Shown piece by piece: positions 44,313-52,266 of a DNA stretch of 64,000 bases. The DNA comes from Massilia yuzhufengensis (lineage in GTDB: Bacteria; Pseudomonadota; Gammaproteobacteria; Burkholderiales; Burkholderiaceae_D): contig NZ_FOLD01000005.1 in assembly GCF_900112225.1 (NCBI RefSeq), forward strand, positions 124,001 to 188,000, in the 5' to 3' direction. Position numbers and translations under genes: made by a program. Numbering within the stretch: the stretch's first letter is position 1; each line of letters opens with the position of its first letter. Below the pieces are notes generated by a model that saw nothing but the letters and a program-made list of their open reading frames with translations, was not told the origin of the DNA and did not search any database.

Positions 44313-46086
44313 TACCAAGACCGGCGGCATGAAAGACCAGGCCAGGCACGCGGCGCGCCTGCTGCGCCGCGCCGCCCACCCGGACCGCCGCCACCTGTAC
44401 TGGGCCACGCTGTGGCTGGTGGTGGCGGCCGGCCTGGAGGTGGTCGGCCCGCTGCTGGGCAAGATGCTGATCGACGACCACCTGTTGACGCGCAACCTCG
44501 ACTGGCACCGGATCTGGCTGCTGCTGGGCGGCCTGGTGCTCACCGGCTGGGCCTCGTCGTGGATCCGCTACCTGCAGCTGATCCGCCTCTCCGGCCTGGC
44601 GATGCGCTCGGTGCGCCGCCTGCGCGAATGGGTCTATGGCCACGTACTGCGCCTGCCGATGGCGTTCTTCGACCGCGCCATCACCGGCCAGCTGGTCAGC
44701 CGCGTGACCAACGACACCGAAGCGGTGAAAACGCTCTACATCCAGGTGCTGTTCGTGATGCTCGACTCGAGCATCGTGCTGGTGGGGACCATGGCGGCGA
44801 TGGCCTGGCTCGACTGGCGCCTGATGCTGGTGGTGCTGGCGCTGGTGCCGGCGGTGGTCGGCATCGTCTGGCTGTACCAGCGCCTGTCGGCGCCGGCCGT
44901 CACGCACGCCCGCGCGCTGCGCAGCGACATCAACGGCCAGATGGCCGAATCGATCGGCGGCATGAGCGTGCTGCAAGCCAGCAATGCCGAGAAGCGCTTC
45001 GGCGAGCGTTTCCTGTCCACCAACCGTGCCCACCGCAGCGCGCGCCTGCGCGAGCTCAAGGCCAACGCCTTCCTGCTGCGCCCTGCCCTCGACCTGCTCA
45101 ACGTGGTGCTGCTGGCGATCGTCATCTTCGGCTTCGGTCGGCGCGAGATGAATGCGGTGGAAGTCGGCGTGCTGTACGCCTTCATCAGCTACATCGCGCG
45201 CGTGGTGGAGCCGCTGATCCAGATCACCATGCAGTTCAGCGGCCTGCAGCAGGCGGTGGTCGCCACTGCCCGCGTCGAGGCGCTGCTGGACGAGGCGGGC
45301 GCCGCGGAGCACGCGGTGGGACGCATCGGCAACGAAGCGGCGTTCGATGCGCAGGCGCCGGCGGTGCGGGTGCGCGGCCTGAACTTCGGCTATAGCGAAG
45401 GCCAGCGGGTGCTGCACGCGCTGTCGCTGGACGTGCCGCAGGGCGCCTTCTTCGGCATCGTCGGCCACACCGGCAGCGGCAAGTCGACGCTGCTGTCGCT
45501 GCTGCTGCGCTACTACACGGCCGACGAAGGCAGTATCGAGATCAGCGGCCTGCCGCTGGCCTCGATCGGCAATGAGCGCTTCCGCAATGAAGTCGGCCTG
45601 GTGCCGCAGGACCCGTTCATCCTGGCCGCGACCGCGCGCGAGAACATCGACATGGGGCGCGGCCTGCCGGCCGAACGCATCGAGGCGGCGGCGCGCGCGG
45701 CGCATGCGCACGGCTTCATCGCCGGGCTGGAACAGGGCTACGAGACCCAGCTCGGCGAAGGCGGCTCGCGCCTGTCGTCGGGGCAGAAGCAGCTGGTGGC
45801 GATCGCGCGCGCGCTGGCCGGCGAGCCGCGCATCCTGCTGCTGGATGAAGCGACCTCGCGCATCGACAGCGCCACCGAGCAGGTGGTGCAGGAAGCGCTG
45901 GAGGAATTGCGCGGCAAGGTGACCATCATCGCGATCGCGCACAGGCTGTCGACGATCCGCGCGGCGGACCGGATCATTGTGCTGAACCATGGGCGGATTA
46001 CTGAAGCCGGGGCGCATGAAGAGCTGATGCGGATCGAGGGGGGCTTGTACCAGCGCTTGTATTTGCTGCAGCAGATTGCGGTGTAA
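44302..46086 (+). CDS. ABC exporter half-transporter B (MdlB-like, catalytic half)
   Basis: 594 residues from the ATG at 44302 (GGAGGCCAGC before it). Six membrane helices precede an ATP-binding domain with Walker A GHTGSGKST (about 388), Q-loop LVPQDPFILAA, signature LSSGQ and Walker B RILLLDEATSRID with the catalytic Glu. It complements the degenerate site of the partner encoded immediately upstream, so the two form a heterodimer. An intergenic repeat follows 4 bases after its stop. Confidence 0.9.
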   Translation: MQSDTKTGGMKDQARHAARLLRRAAHPDRRHLYWATLWLVVAAGLEVVGPLLGKMLIDDHLLTRNLDWHRIWLLLGGLVLTGWASSWIRYLQLIRLSGLAMRSVRRLREWVYGHVLRLPMAFFDRAITGQLVSRVTNDTEAVKTLYIQVLFVMLDSSIVLVGTMAAMAWLDWRLMLVVLALVPAVVGIVWLYQRLSAPAVTHARALRSDINGQMAESIGGMSVLQASNAEKRFGERFLSTNRAHRSARLRELKANAFLLRPALDLLNVVLLAIVIFGFGRREMNAVEVGVLYAFISYIARVVEPLIQITMQFSGLQQAVVATARVEALLDEAGAAEHAVGRIGNEAAFDAQAPAVRVRGLNFGYSEGQRVLHALSLDVPQGAFFGIVGHTGSGKSTLLSLLLRYYTADEGSIEISGLPLASIGNERFRNEVGLVPQDPFILAATARENIDMGRGLPAERIEAAARAAHAHGFIAGLEQGYETQLGEGGSRLSSGQKQLVAIARALAGEPRILLLDEATSRIDSATEQVVQEALEELRGKVTIIAIAHRLSTIRAADRIIVLNHGRITEAGAHEELMRIEGGLYQRLYLLQQIAV

Positions 46087-46090
46087 ACCT

Positions 46091-46195
46091 CGTCGTTCCG
46101 GCGCAGGCCGGAACCCAAGTTTTTGTGCGAACCAACTGCGTTTGACGCCCGTGGGTGCTCAACAGAATTAGGCACCGGCCTTCGCCGGTGCGACG
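46091..46195. repeat. 105-bp intergenic double-hairpin repeat, copy 2
   Basis: It has the same length as copy 1 at 26165 and the same first 25 bases (CGTCGTTCCGGCGCAGG...). The right hairpin is GCACCGGC-CTTC-GCCGGTGC, followed by GACG. It lies between the convergent ABC exporter and ABC-2 membrane protein genes and probably terminates both. Confidence 0.75.
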
Positions 46196-46208
46196 GTTTC
46201 GCCGTTAA

Positions 46209-47771
46209 CTATCCTGCGCGCCGGCTCCATGCGATGCCGGCCGCCAGCGCGGCCACACCGGCCACCAGGAAGGTAGAAGCCGACCCCAGGTTGGCGTCGC
46301 CGTGGAAGCCGACCACGTCCAGCATGGCGATCCCCTTCGCATTGAGCACCACGTACAGCCCGAACAGGAACAGCCCGAGGAACAGGCGCGGCGTGCGGCT
46401 CAGCTGGCCGAACAGGGCGGCAAAGCCGGCCAGCGCCACCACGCCGGCCACGACGGCGAACGCGCGCACCGGTTGGTCCACACTCCAGCGCAGCACGACC
46501 GCGCCGGTGAACAGCGCGCCGAGCAGCACCGAAGCGGCCCACTGGCGCACGAAGCGCCGGGGCGCGCCGCCGGGCACCGCGGCGCTCAGGCCATCGCAGC
46601 CGGCGGCGATGTCGCGGGTGGTGCTGTCGCTGCACAGGATGCCCCAGTAGGCCACCGCGCCGGCCAGCAACCCGGGCAGCACGGCGGCCGGCAGCACCAC
46701 GCCGCCCACCACGCAGGCGCCGATGGCGAGGATGGCGGTGGGCGCGGTCATGAGGACCAGGCCGGCGTCGGCCAGCACCTGGCCGCTCGTTCCCGGCAGG
46801 CGCGCGGCCATGGCCATGAGCGGCTGCACCAGGCGGGCCAGCGGCCGCAGCCAGCCATTGAGCAGCGCCAGCGGCGAGCGGCGCTGGCGCGCCCTGCCGG
46901 CCTTGACGCGGTCGGGCGAGAAGCGGTGGAACAGCAGCACGGCCGGCAGCAGCGGGACCAGCGCCAGCACGCAGGTCAGCAGGCGCCCGGCCACCACGTC
47001 GGCGCTCCACAGCCATGGCGCGAGCGTGTGCGGCGCCAGCGCGGCGTCGAAGGGCATCATGCCGATGCCGACGCTGTCGGTGGCCAGGTGCAGCTTGGTC
47101 GCCGCCATCGCCTGCGCCATGCCGGTGAAGTCGAGCACGGCCAGGCCGGGCGCCGCCACGCCTTCGCTGACCATGCCGCCCACCGACAGCATGCCGGTCC
47201 AGGCGAAGAAGTACAGGATGTCGCCGGCCTTGCCCATCAGCGGCGCCCAGCTGTCGCACAGCACCGCGCAGCTGGCCGTGAACAGCACCATCGGCAGCAG
47301 CAGCACGGCGTAGGTCTGCAGGTAGATGAAGGGGTTGATGGCGCCGTCGCCGCGCAGCAGGTGCAGGGCCAGGATGGTCAGCATGAAGGCGCCCAGCAGC
47401 AGCAACAGGCCGCCGACGGCGCCGAGCCAGCGGCTGGCCACCAGCAGCAGGTTGCCGGCCGGGGTGGCGCCGACCACGCCGCCGATGCCGCTCCTCAGGT
47501 CTTCGCCGGTGCGTCCACGCGCCAGGAAGAAGCCGGCCAGCGCGAACAGCATGCCGCCCAGGGTGGCGCTGCCCAGCGCCAGCGCGGAACTGGTGTAGAG
47601 CACCCGCCTGCCTTCGACGATCAGGAGCGTGCGGCCGGTGGATGGGTCCTCGATCATGGCCCAGCTGATGATCACGATGGCCAGCACCGCGACCAGGGTC
47701 GACAGGCGGCGCATGCGCAGCCGCACTTCGTTCGCGGCCAGGATGAGGAGGGTGTGCCCGTGGCCGTTCAT
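46209..47771 (-). CDS. ABC-2-type transporter membrane protein
   Basis: 520 residues from the ATG at 47771, overlapping the ATPase stop (ATGA). About twelve hydrophobic segments are present (for example STLVAVLAIVIISWAMI, LGGMLFALAGFFLA, GAVGGLLLLLGAFML and a C-terminal block). A long extracytoplasmic-type loop follows DPSTGRTLLIVEGRRVLYTS. It has no strong named-family motif, but its pairing with an ABC-2-type ATPase identifies it as the channel half of an ABC transporter or membrane-remodelling complex. Substrate unknown. Confidence 0.75.
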   Translation of the reverse strand: MNGHGHTLLILAANEVRLRMRRLSTLVAVLAIVIISWAMIEDPSTGRTLLIVEGRRVLYTSSALALGSATLGGMLFALAGFFLARGRTGEDLRSGIGGVVGATPAGNLLLVASRWLGAVGGLLLLLGAFMLTILALHLLRGDGAINPFIYLQTYAVLLLPMVLFTASCAVLCDSWAPLMGKAGDILYFFAWTGMLSVGGMVSEGVAAPGLAVLDFTGMAQAMAATKLHLATDSVGIGMMPFDAALAPHTLAPWLWSADVVAGRLLTCVLALVPLLPAVLLFHRFSPDRVKAGRARQRRSPLALLNGWLRPLARLVQPLMAMAARLPGTSGQVLADAGLVLMTAPTAILAIGACVVGGVVLPAAVLPGLLAGAVAYWGILCSDSTTRDIAAGCDGLSAAVPGGAPRRFVRQWAASVLLGALFTGAVVLRWSVDQPVRAFAVVAGVVALAGFAALFGQLSRTPRLFLGLFLFGLYVVLNAKGIAMLDVVGFHGDANLGSASTFLVAGVAALAAGIAWSRRAG

Positions 47772-48637
47772 GCCGCCTCCGCCTGCTGGGCGTAGCGCTG
47801 CGCCATCAGGGCTTCTTCCAGGCTTGGCTCGGCTTCGCGCGCGCCCAGGCAAGGCAATTCGGGATGGGCGATGCGCAGCGCCATGCGGCCGCCCTGGCGC
47901 TGGGCCTGCAGCACATGCACGCGCTCGCGCAGGGCGGCGTAATCGGCTTCCGGCACGCTGGCCGACCACACCTGGCCTCTAGCGCGCTGCAGGATCGCTT
48001 CGGGTGTCTCGTGCGCCACCAGGCGGCCCGAGCGCATGATCGCCAGCTCGGTCGCGATGCTCTCCACGTCCGACACGATGTGGGTCGACAGCAGCACCAG
48101 CTTGCCGTAGCCCAGCTCCGAGAGCAGGTTGCGAAAGCGCAGCCGCTCTTCCGGGTCGAGCCCCGCGGTCGGCTCGTCCACCACCAGGATGTCCGGGTCG
48201 TTGAGAAGCGCCTGGGCGATGCCGAGGCGGCGCTTCATGCCGCCCGAGAACGAGGCGGCCGGCCGGTGCGCCTGGTCGTGCAGGTTGACCAGTTCGAGCA
48301 GGCGGCGGATGCGGGCGCCGTCGCGTACGCCCTTCAGGGCCGCGAAGTACTGCATGAATTCGAGTGCGCTCAGGTTAGGATAGACGCCGAAATCCTGCGG
48401 CAGGTAACCCAGGCGGCGCCGGATCGCATCGGGCTTGCGCGCGATGTCGACGCCGTCGAACAGGATCTGGCCGGCGCTGGGACGCGTGAGCGTGGCGATC
48501 ATCTGCATCAGGGTCGACTTGCCGGCGCCGTTATGGCCGATCAGGCCCACCACGCCCTGGCCGAAGGCGAGTGAGACGCCATCTACCGCTTTGACATCCT
48601 TGCCAAACTGTTTCGTCACTCCGCGCAGCTCCAGCAT
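47768..48637 (-). CDS. ABC transporter ATP-binding protein (ABC-2/NatA-like)
   Basis: 289 residues from the ATG at 48637 (CGAGGGGAACGGC before it). Walker A GHNGAGKST, Q-loop YLPQDFGVYPNL, signature FSGGMKRRLG, Walker B ILVVDEPTAGLD and the H-loop STHIVSD are all intact. The C-terminal 70 residues after LVAHETPEAIL form an accessory domain common in this group. It partners the membrane protein encoded by the overlapping downstream gene. A perfect 7-3-7 palindrome lies 37 bases upstream of its start. Confidence 0.9.
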   Translation of the reverse strand: MLELRGVTKQFGKDVKAVDGVSLAFGQGVVGLIGHNGAGKSTLMQMIATLTRPSAGQILFDGVDIARKPDAIRRRLGYLPQDFGVYPNLSALEFMQYFAALKGVRDGARIRRLLELVNLHDQAHRPAASFSGGMKRRLGIAQALLNDPDILVVDEPTAGLDPEERLRFRNLLSELGYGKLVLLSTHIVSDVESIATELAIMRSGRLVAHETPEAILQRARGQVWSASVPEADYAALRERVHVLQAQRQGGRMALRIAHPELPCLGAREAEPSLEEALMAQRYAQQAEAA

Positions 48638-48673
48638 GCCGTTCCCCTCGTGTTGTTGTTGGCTTCGAATATA

Positions 48674-48690
48674 GGAAAGCCTTGCTTTCC
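48674..48690. promoter_or_regulatory. Perfect palindrome GGAAAGC-CTT-GCTTTCC upstream of the ABC-2 operon
   Basis: A 7-3-7 exact inverted repeat 37 bases upstream of the ATPase ATG, in the divergent region with the diguanylate cyclase gene. Its position suits an operator or a leader hairpin. Confidence 0.35.
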
Positions 48691-48791
48691 TGACCAGTAA
48701 TTTGCGACAGGAGGTCGAAAATGGGGCGTGAACGCGAAGCCGACATGACGACTGTTTGTAATCGGAATGTGTCTTTTTGGTGACAATTGTA

Positions 48792-48829
48792 GAGAAATCG
48801 AATTTCTCCATTGCAACAGGAATATAATC
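48792..48829 (+). promoter_or_regulatory. Diguanylate cyclase promoter with overlapping palindrome
   Basis: TATAAT (48824-48829) is a perfect -10 hexamer, 48 bases before the ATG at 48878. Where the -35 should be lies an exact 7-3-7 palindrome GAGAAAT-CGA-ATTTCTC (48792-48808). A regulator bound there would block or replace the -35 contact. Confidence 0.5.
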
Positions 48830-48877
48830 GATACGATCAAACGGATATGACTTTCGCCCGCGTTCCGAGAACTATTC

Positions 48878-50911
48878 ATGCCACTTTTCCTGCCTCGCGC
48901 CCTGTTGCAACCACGACGCATCGCGCTCGCCGCGGCGCTCTGCCTTGCATCGGCCGTGGCCGTCGCCCAGGGTACGCCACTGGCGCAGCGGCTGGCCGAG
49001 ATCCGCGAGATCAACAAGTACGTGCCCGAACGCGCACTGCCCATGCTGCAGGCGATGGAACGCGAGGCGCGCGCCGCCGCCCTGCCCGAGCGGATCGAAT
49101 TCCTGAACCAGTTGTCGCAGGCGCATGACGGCCTGGGCCAGAACCGGGAAGCCGCCGCGCTCGCGGACGAGCTGGTGAACATCGGCCGCCAGCACGACAG
49201 CAAGGTGGCGCTGGCCAAGGGCACCCTGCGCAAAGGCTATATGGCCTTCCACCAGCAGGACCTGGCAACGTCCCACCGCCTCATATGGGAAGCGGAAAAA
49301 CTCGCGCAGCAGACGAGCGACACCGAGCTGCGGGTGCGGACCATGATCTCGTCGGGCGAATCGTTTGCGGAAGAAGGCAACTTCCCGGCCGCGCTCGAGC
49401 GCCTGCAGGCAGCCGCCGCATTCGCACGCCAGCACCGCGACCCGACCCAGATCGTCATGGCCCTCAATGCGCTGATCCGGCTGTATGGCCAGATGCGCGA
49501 GCATGCCAAGGGCTTCGGCATCCTCGAGGAAGCGCTCGAAACGGCGAAACAAGGCGCGTCCCCGGGCCGCACGGCGACGCTCAAGCATGCCGAATATGGC
49601 CTGGCGATCGACTCCGGCCAGAACGAGCGCGCACTGAATGCCCTGCTCGACAGCCTGGCGATCGAACGCCGCATCGGCGCCACCTCCATGATCGCGCGCA
49701 CGCTGATCAACCTGTCCGACTGCTACCTCAAGCTGCGCGACTACCCGAACGCCGCGCGCTACGGCGAACTGGCGGTGGCCGCGTCGCGCGCGCAGAACCA
49801 CGCCGGCCGCGAAGCGACGGCGCGCCTGAACCTGGGCCAGGCCTACCTCGCCACCGGCCGCCTGCTCGAGGGCAAGCGCCATATCGAAGCGGGCATGAAG
49901 GCCTACGACAACCTGGGCGACAAGCCCGAGCTGCAGCTGGTGCTGGTCGAATACGGCCAGGCGCTGGAACGCGCGGGAGACCTGGCCGGCGCCCTCACCG
50001 CCTATCACCGCGAGCGCGAGATCTCGAACGAACTGTTCGAGAAGCGGCGCCAGCGCGCCGTGCTCGACCTGCAGGAAAAATACGAGACCGAGAAAAAGCA
50101 GCGCCGGATCGAGCTGCTGAGCACCGAAGCCGAAGTCAACCGCCTGCAGCAGCGCGTGTGGTGGCTGCTGGCCGCGGTGTTTGGCCTGGCCTCGATCGTG
50201 GTCGGCCTGCTGTACCGCAAGGTACGCCACGCCAACGCCGCGCTGTACGAGAAGAACAAGGAACTCAAGCAGCAGAGCGTGCGCGATCCGCTCACGGGCC
50301 TGTACAACCGCCGCCACTTCCTCGACTACATGCGCAATGCGCCCCAGCCCGAGCTGGCCGCCAAGGGCGACCAGTGCGGCGCGCTATTCCTGCTCGACGT
50401 CGACCATTTCAAGAACATCAACGACACCTACGGCCACGCCGCAGGCGACGCCGTGCTGACCGCCATTTCGGCCAGCCTGGGCGAGATCCTGCGCGAGACC
50501 GACATGATCGTGCGCTGGGGCGGCGAGGAATTCCTGGCCTTCCTGCCGGCGCTGCCGCGCGGCGGCCTGGACGAAGTGGCGCAGCGCATCCTCAACGGCA
50601 TCTCGGCGGTGAGCATCGAGCACGGCGGCCATACGCTGGCGGTAAACGTGTCGATCGGCTACGCGCCCTTCCCGCTCTCATGCGGCGGGCAGGTGCTGCC
50701 GTGGGAACGCACGGTCAATGTGGTGGACATGGCGCTGTACCTGGCCAAGGCCCACGGCCGCAACCGCGCCTACGGTGTGCAGGGCTTCGGCGACCCGGCC
50801 CAGGTGTGCATCGACGAGATCGAGAAGAACCTGGAGCGCGCATGGCGCGCGGGGCAGGTGCACCTGTCGGTGGTGCGTGGGAATGTGCTGGAGCAGCGGG
50901 CGAGTGCTTGA
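48878..50911 (+). CDS. Diguanylate cyclase with periplasmic TPR sensor region
   Basis: 677 residues. A signal/anchor sequence (IALAAALCLASAVAVAQG) is followed by a long helical region with TPR-like repeats (about 40-400), one membrane helix (WWLLAAVFGLASIVVGLLY, about 426-445) and a C-terminal GGDEF domain. The active site is GGEEF (about 547) and the product-inhibition I-site RxxD is present as RETD five residues earlier, so it should make c-di-GMP and be feedback-controlled. TPR repeats outside the membrane probably sense a protein or peptide. A lone gene with its own promoter, divergent from the ABC-2 operon. Confidence 0.9.
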   Translation: MPLFLPRALLQPRRIALAAALCLASAVAVAQGTPLAQRLAEIREINKYVPERALPMLQAMEREARAAALPERIEFLNQLSQAHDGLGQNREAAALADELVNIGRQHDSKVALAKGTLRKGYMAFHQQDLATSHRLIWEAEKLAQQTSDTELRVRTMISSGESFAEEGNFPAALERLQAAAAFARQHRDPTQIVMALNALIRLYGQMREHAKGFGILEEALETAKQGASPGRTATLKHAEYGLAIDSGQNERALNALLDSLAIERRIGATSMIARTLINLSDCYLKLRDYPNAARYGELAVAASRAQNHAGREATARLNLGQAYLATGRLLEGKRHIEAGMKAYDNLGDKPELQLVLVEYGQALERAGDLAGALTAYHREREISNELFEKRRQRAVLDLQEKYETEKKQRRIELLSTEAEVNRLQQRVWWLLAAVFGLASIVVGLLYRKVRHANAALYEKNKELKQQSVRDPLTGLYNRRHFLDYMRNAPQPELAAKGDQCGALFLLDVDHFKNINDTYGHAAGDAVLTAISASLGEILRETDMIVRWGGEEFLAFLPALPRGGLDEVAQRILNGISAVSIEHGGHTLAVNVSIGYAPFPLSCGGQVLPWERTVNVVDMALYLAKAHGRNRAYGVQGFGDPAQVCIDEIEKNLERAWRAGQVHLSVVRGNVLEQRASA

Positions 50912-50943
50912 GTGCTTGAGTGCGAATGCAGTGTTAACAGTAG

Positions 50944-51075
50944 CGTCGTCGTACGCGCCACTGGCGCGACCTCCGGCGAAGGCCGGCGCCCAAGTTCGCT
51001 GAGCAGCATTTGCTTCAAACGCAGCCGCTAGCGGTGTGCGAAAAAATTAGGCTCCGGCCTTCGCCGGAGCGACGG
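50944..51075. repeat. Intergenic double-hairpin repeat, copy 3 (about 130 bp)
   Basis: It has the same plan as the copies at 26165 and 46091: CGTCGTCG at the left end, a hairpin CTCCGGCGAAGGCCGG, the internal words CCCAAGTTCGCTGAGCAGC and AAATTAGGC, then GCTCCGGC-CTTC-GCCGGAGC and GACG. It contains an additional short hairpin (GCGCCACTGGCGC) near the left end. It lies between the convergent diguanylate cyclase and lipoprotein genes. Confidence 0.7.
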
Positions 51076-51096
51076 TCTTCGGGCTAACTAAAATAA

Positions 51097-51393
51097 TCAA
51101 TCCGCCGCATCCTGGATCTTCTCGCCGGCGCTTTCCACCTTCTTGCCCACTTCCTCGGTCGCGCGCTTCAGGCCGTGGCTGGCGTCCTTGGTGGCGTCCT
51201 TGATTTTCTCGCGCGCTTCGGCGGCGGCGCGGTCGGCCTTGGCCAGTTCGTTTTCCACCTGGCGCGTCACCTTGGCGCCGGCGTTGTCCAGCGCCTTGCC
51301 GGCGCGCTGGGCCGGGCCGATCGCTTCTTCATCGCGGCTGCAGCCTGCCAGGGCGGCCAGCACCAGCAGCGTGCCCAACATGGTCGTCTTCAT
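51097..51393 (-). CDS. Small coiled-coil lipoprotein
   Basis: 98 residues. The signal ends in a lipobox LAGC (Cys 18), so the mature protein is lipid-anchored. The remaining 80 residues are charged, Ala/Lys/Glu-rich heptad-like helix (RAAAEAREKIKDATKDASHG, RATEEVGKKVESAGEKIQDA), similar to many small envelope-stress lipoproteins of proteobacteria. It sits downstream of the tubulin-like operon on the same strand with a 72-base gap, so membership in that operon is possible but unproven. Confidence 0.75.
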   Translation of the reverse strand: MKTTMLGTLLVLAALAGCSRDEEAIGPAQRAGKALDNAGAKVTRQVENELAKADRAAAEAREKIKDATKDASHGLKRATEEVGKKVESAGEKIQDAAD

Positions 51394-51465
51394 GTCCAGC
51401 TCCTCGCAATTGTCTTGCCGTCAAGCATACACCCGCCGCAAAAACCCTGGCTCACCGTTGGGCAC

Positions 51466-52266
51466 CTATTCGCCGCGGGTCGGGTCGGCCAGCGGGTGTT
51501 CGCGTTCGTCGACGATCTGCCGCCTCAGTGCGCTGGTTTCGATGTCTTCGCCCCAGCGCTTGGTGAACACCGCCAGCCGGGCCAGCGCCTTGTCGTAGCT
51601 GCGGGCGCGACGCAGCTTCTGGACGGCGCCGGTCGTGTCTTGCCAGGCCCGGACGCGCTGCTCGGCGCGGGTGCAGTCGGCGGCCGCCTTGTTCAGCGAC
51701 TGCTGCACCTGGCGCAGCTGATCAAGCGTGGCGCTGGTGCCGCGCAGGGCGATCAGTTCGTCCTGCGCGTCCCTTGCCTTGCATTCCACCGCCAGTGCCA
51801 CGGCCCGCTCCATGCGCCGTTCGATGCGGCTGCCCTCGGGCCGCACGAGCAGCCAGATCAGCCACAGGGCGGCGAGCGACATGATCCACCAGCGCAGCTT
51901 GATCGGCGCCCGTTCGGGCGGGCGCGCCGCAATCGGCTCGCCACGGCCGACACCGGGCGGCGGCGGGATGCCGCGCCCGGGCTGCGCCTGCGCGCCAGCC
52001 GCCGCAGCCGCGACCGGCTTGCCTGAAGACGGCGGCAGCGGCGCCGAGGTCGGCGCAGGAGTCGGCACGGCAGCCGCCACCGGCGCCGGACGCGCCGGTT
52101 CCACAGGCGGCTTGGCCAGCACGGGCGGCGGCAGGCCGCCGGGCTGCACGGCATGCTGGGCCGTGCCGCACCAGGGGCAGAAATTCACCCGCCTCGGCAT
52201 CAGGCGCCCGCACTGGGCGCCGATGCAGCGGTAGACCGCGTCGTCTTGCACCATGCCGTCCTTCAT
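51466..52266 (-). CDS. Zinc-ribbon, proline-rich, single-span membrane protein of the tubulin-like operon
   Basis: 266 residues. An N-terminal four-Cys zinc ribbon (YRCIGAQCGRLMPRR, then NFCPWCG) is followed by a Pro/Ala-rich linker (about 45-110), one membrane helix (WWIMSLAALWLIWLLV, about 125-140) and a C-terminal helical domain of about 120 residues (CKARDAQDELIALRG to the end) predicted to be extracytoplasmic. Its ATG overlaps the stop of the 1215-residue tubulin-like gene (ATGA), so the two are made together. I do not recognise the C-terminal domain. The zinc ribbon could contact the cytoplasmic tubulin-like protein. Confidence 0.75.
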   Translation of the reverse strand: MKDGMVQDDAVYRCIGAQCGRLMPRRVNFCPWCGTAQHAVQPGGLPPPVLAKPPVEPARPAPVAAAVPTPAPTSAPLPPSSGKPVAAAAAGAQAQPGRGIPPPPGVGRGEPIAARPPERAPIKLRWWIMSLAALWLIWLLVRPEGSRIERRMERAVALAVECKARDAQDELIALRGTSATLDQLRQVQQSLNKAAADCTRAEQRVRAWQDTTGAVQKLRRARSYDKALARLAVFTKRWGEDIETSALRRQIVDEREHPLADPTRGE

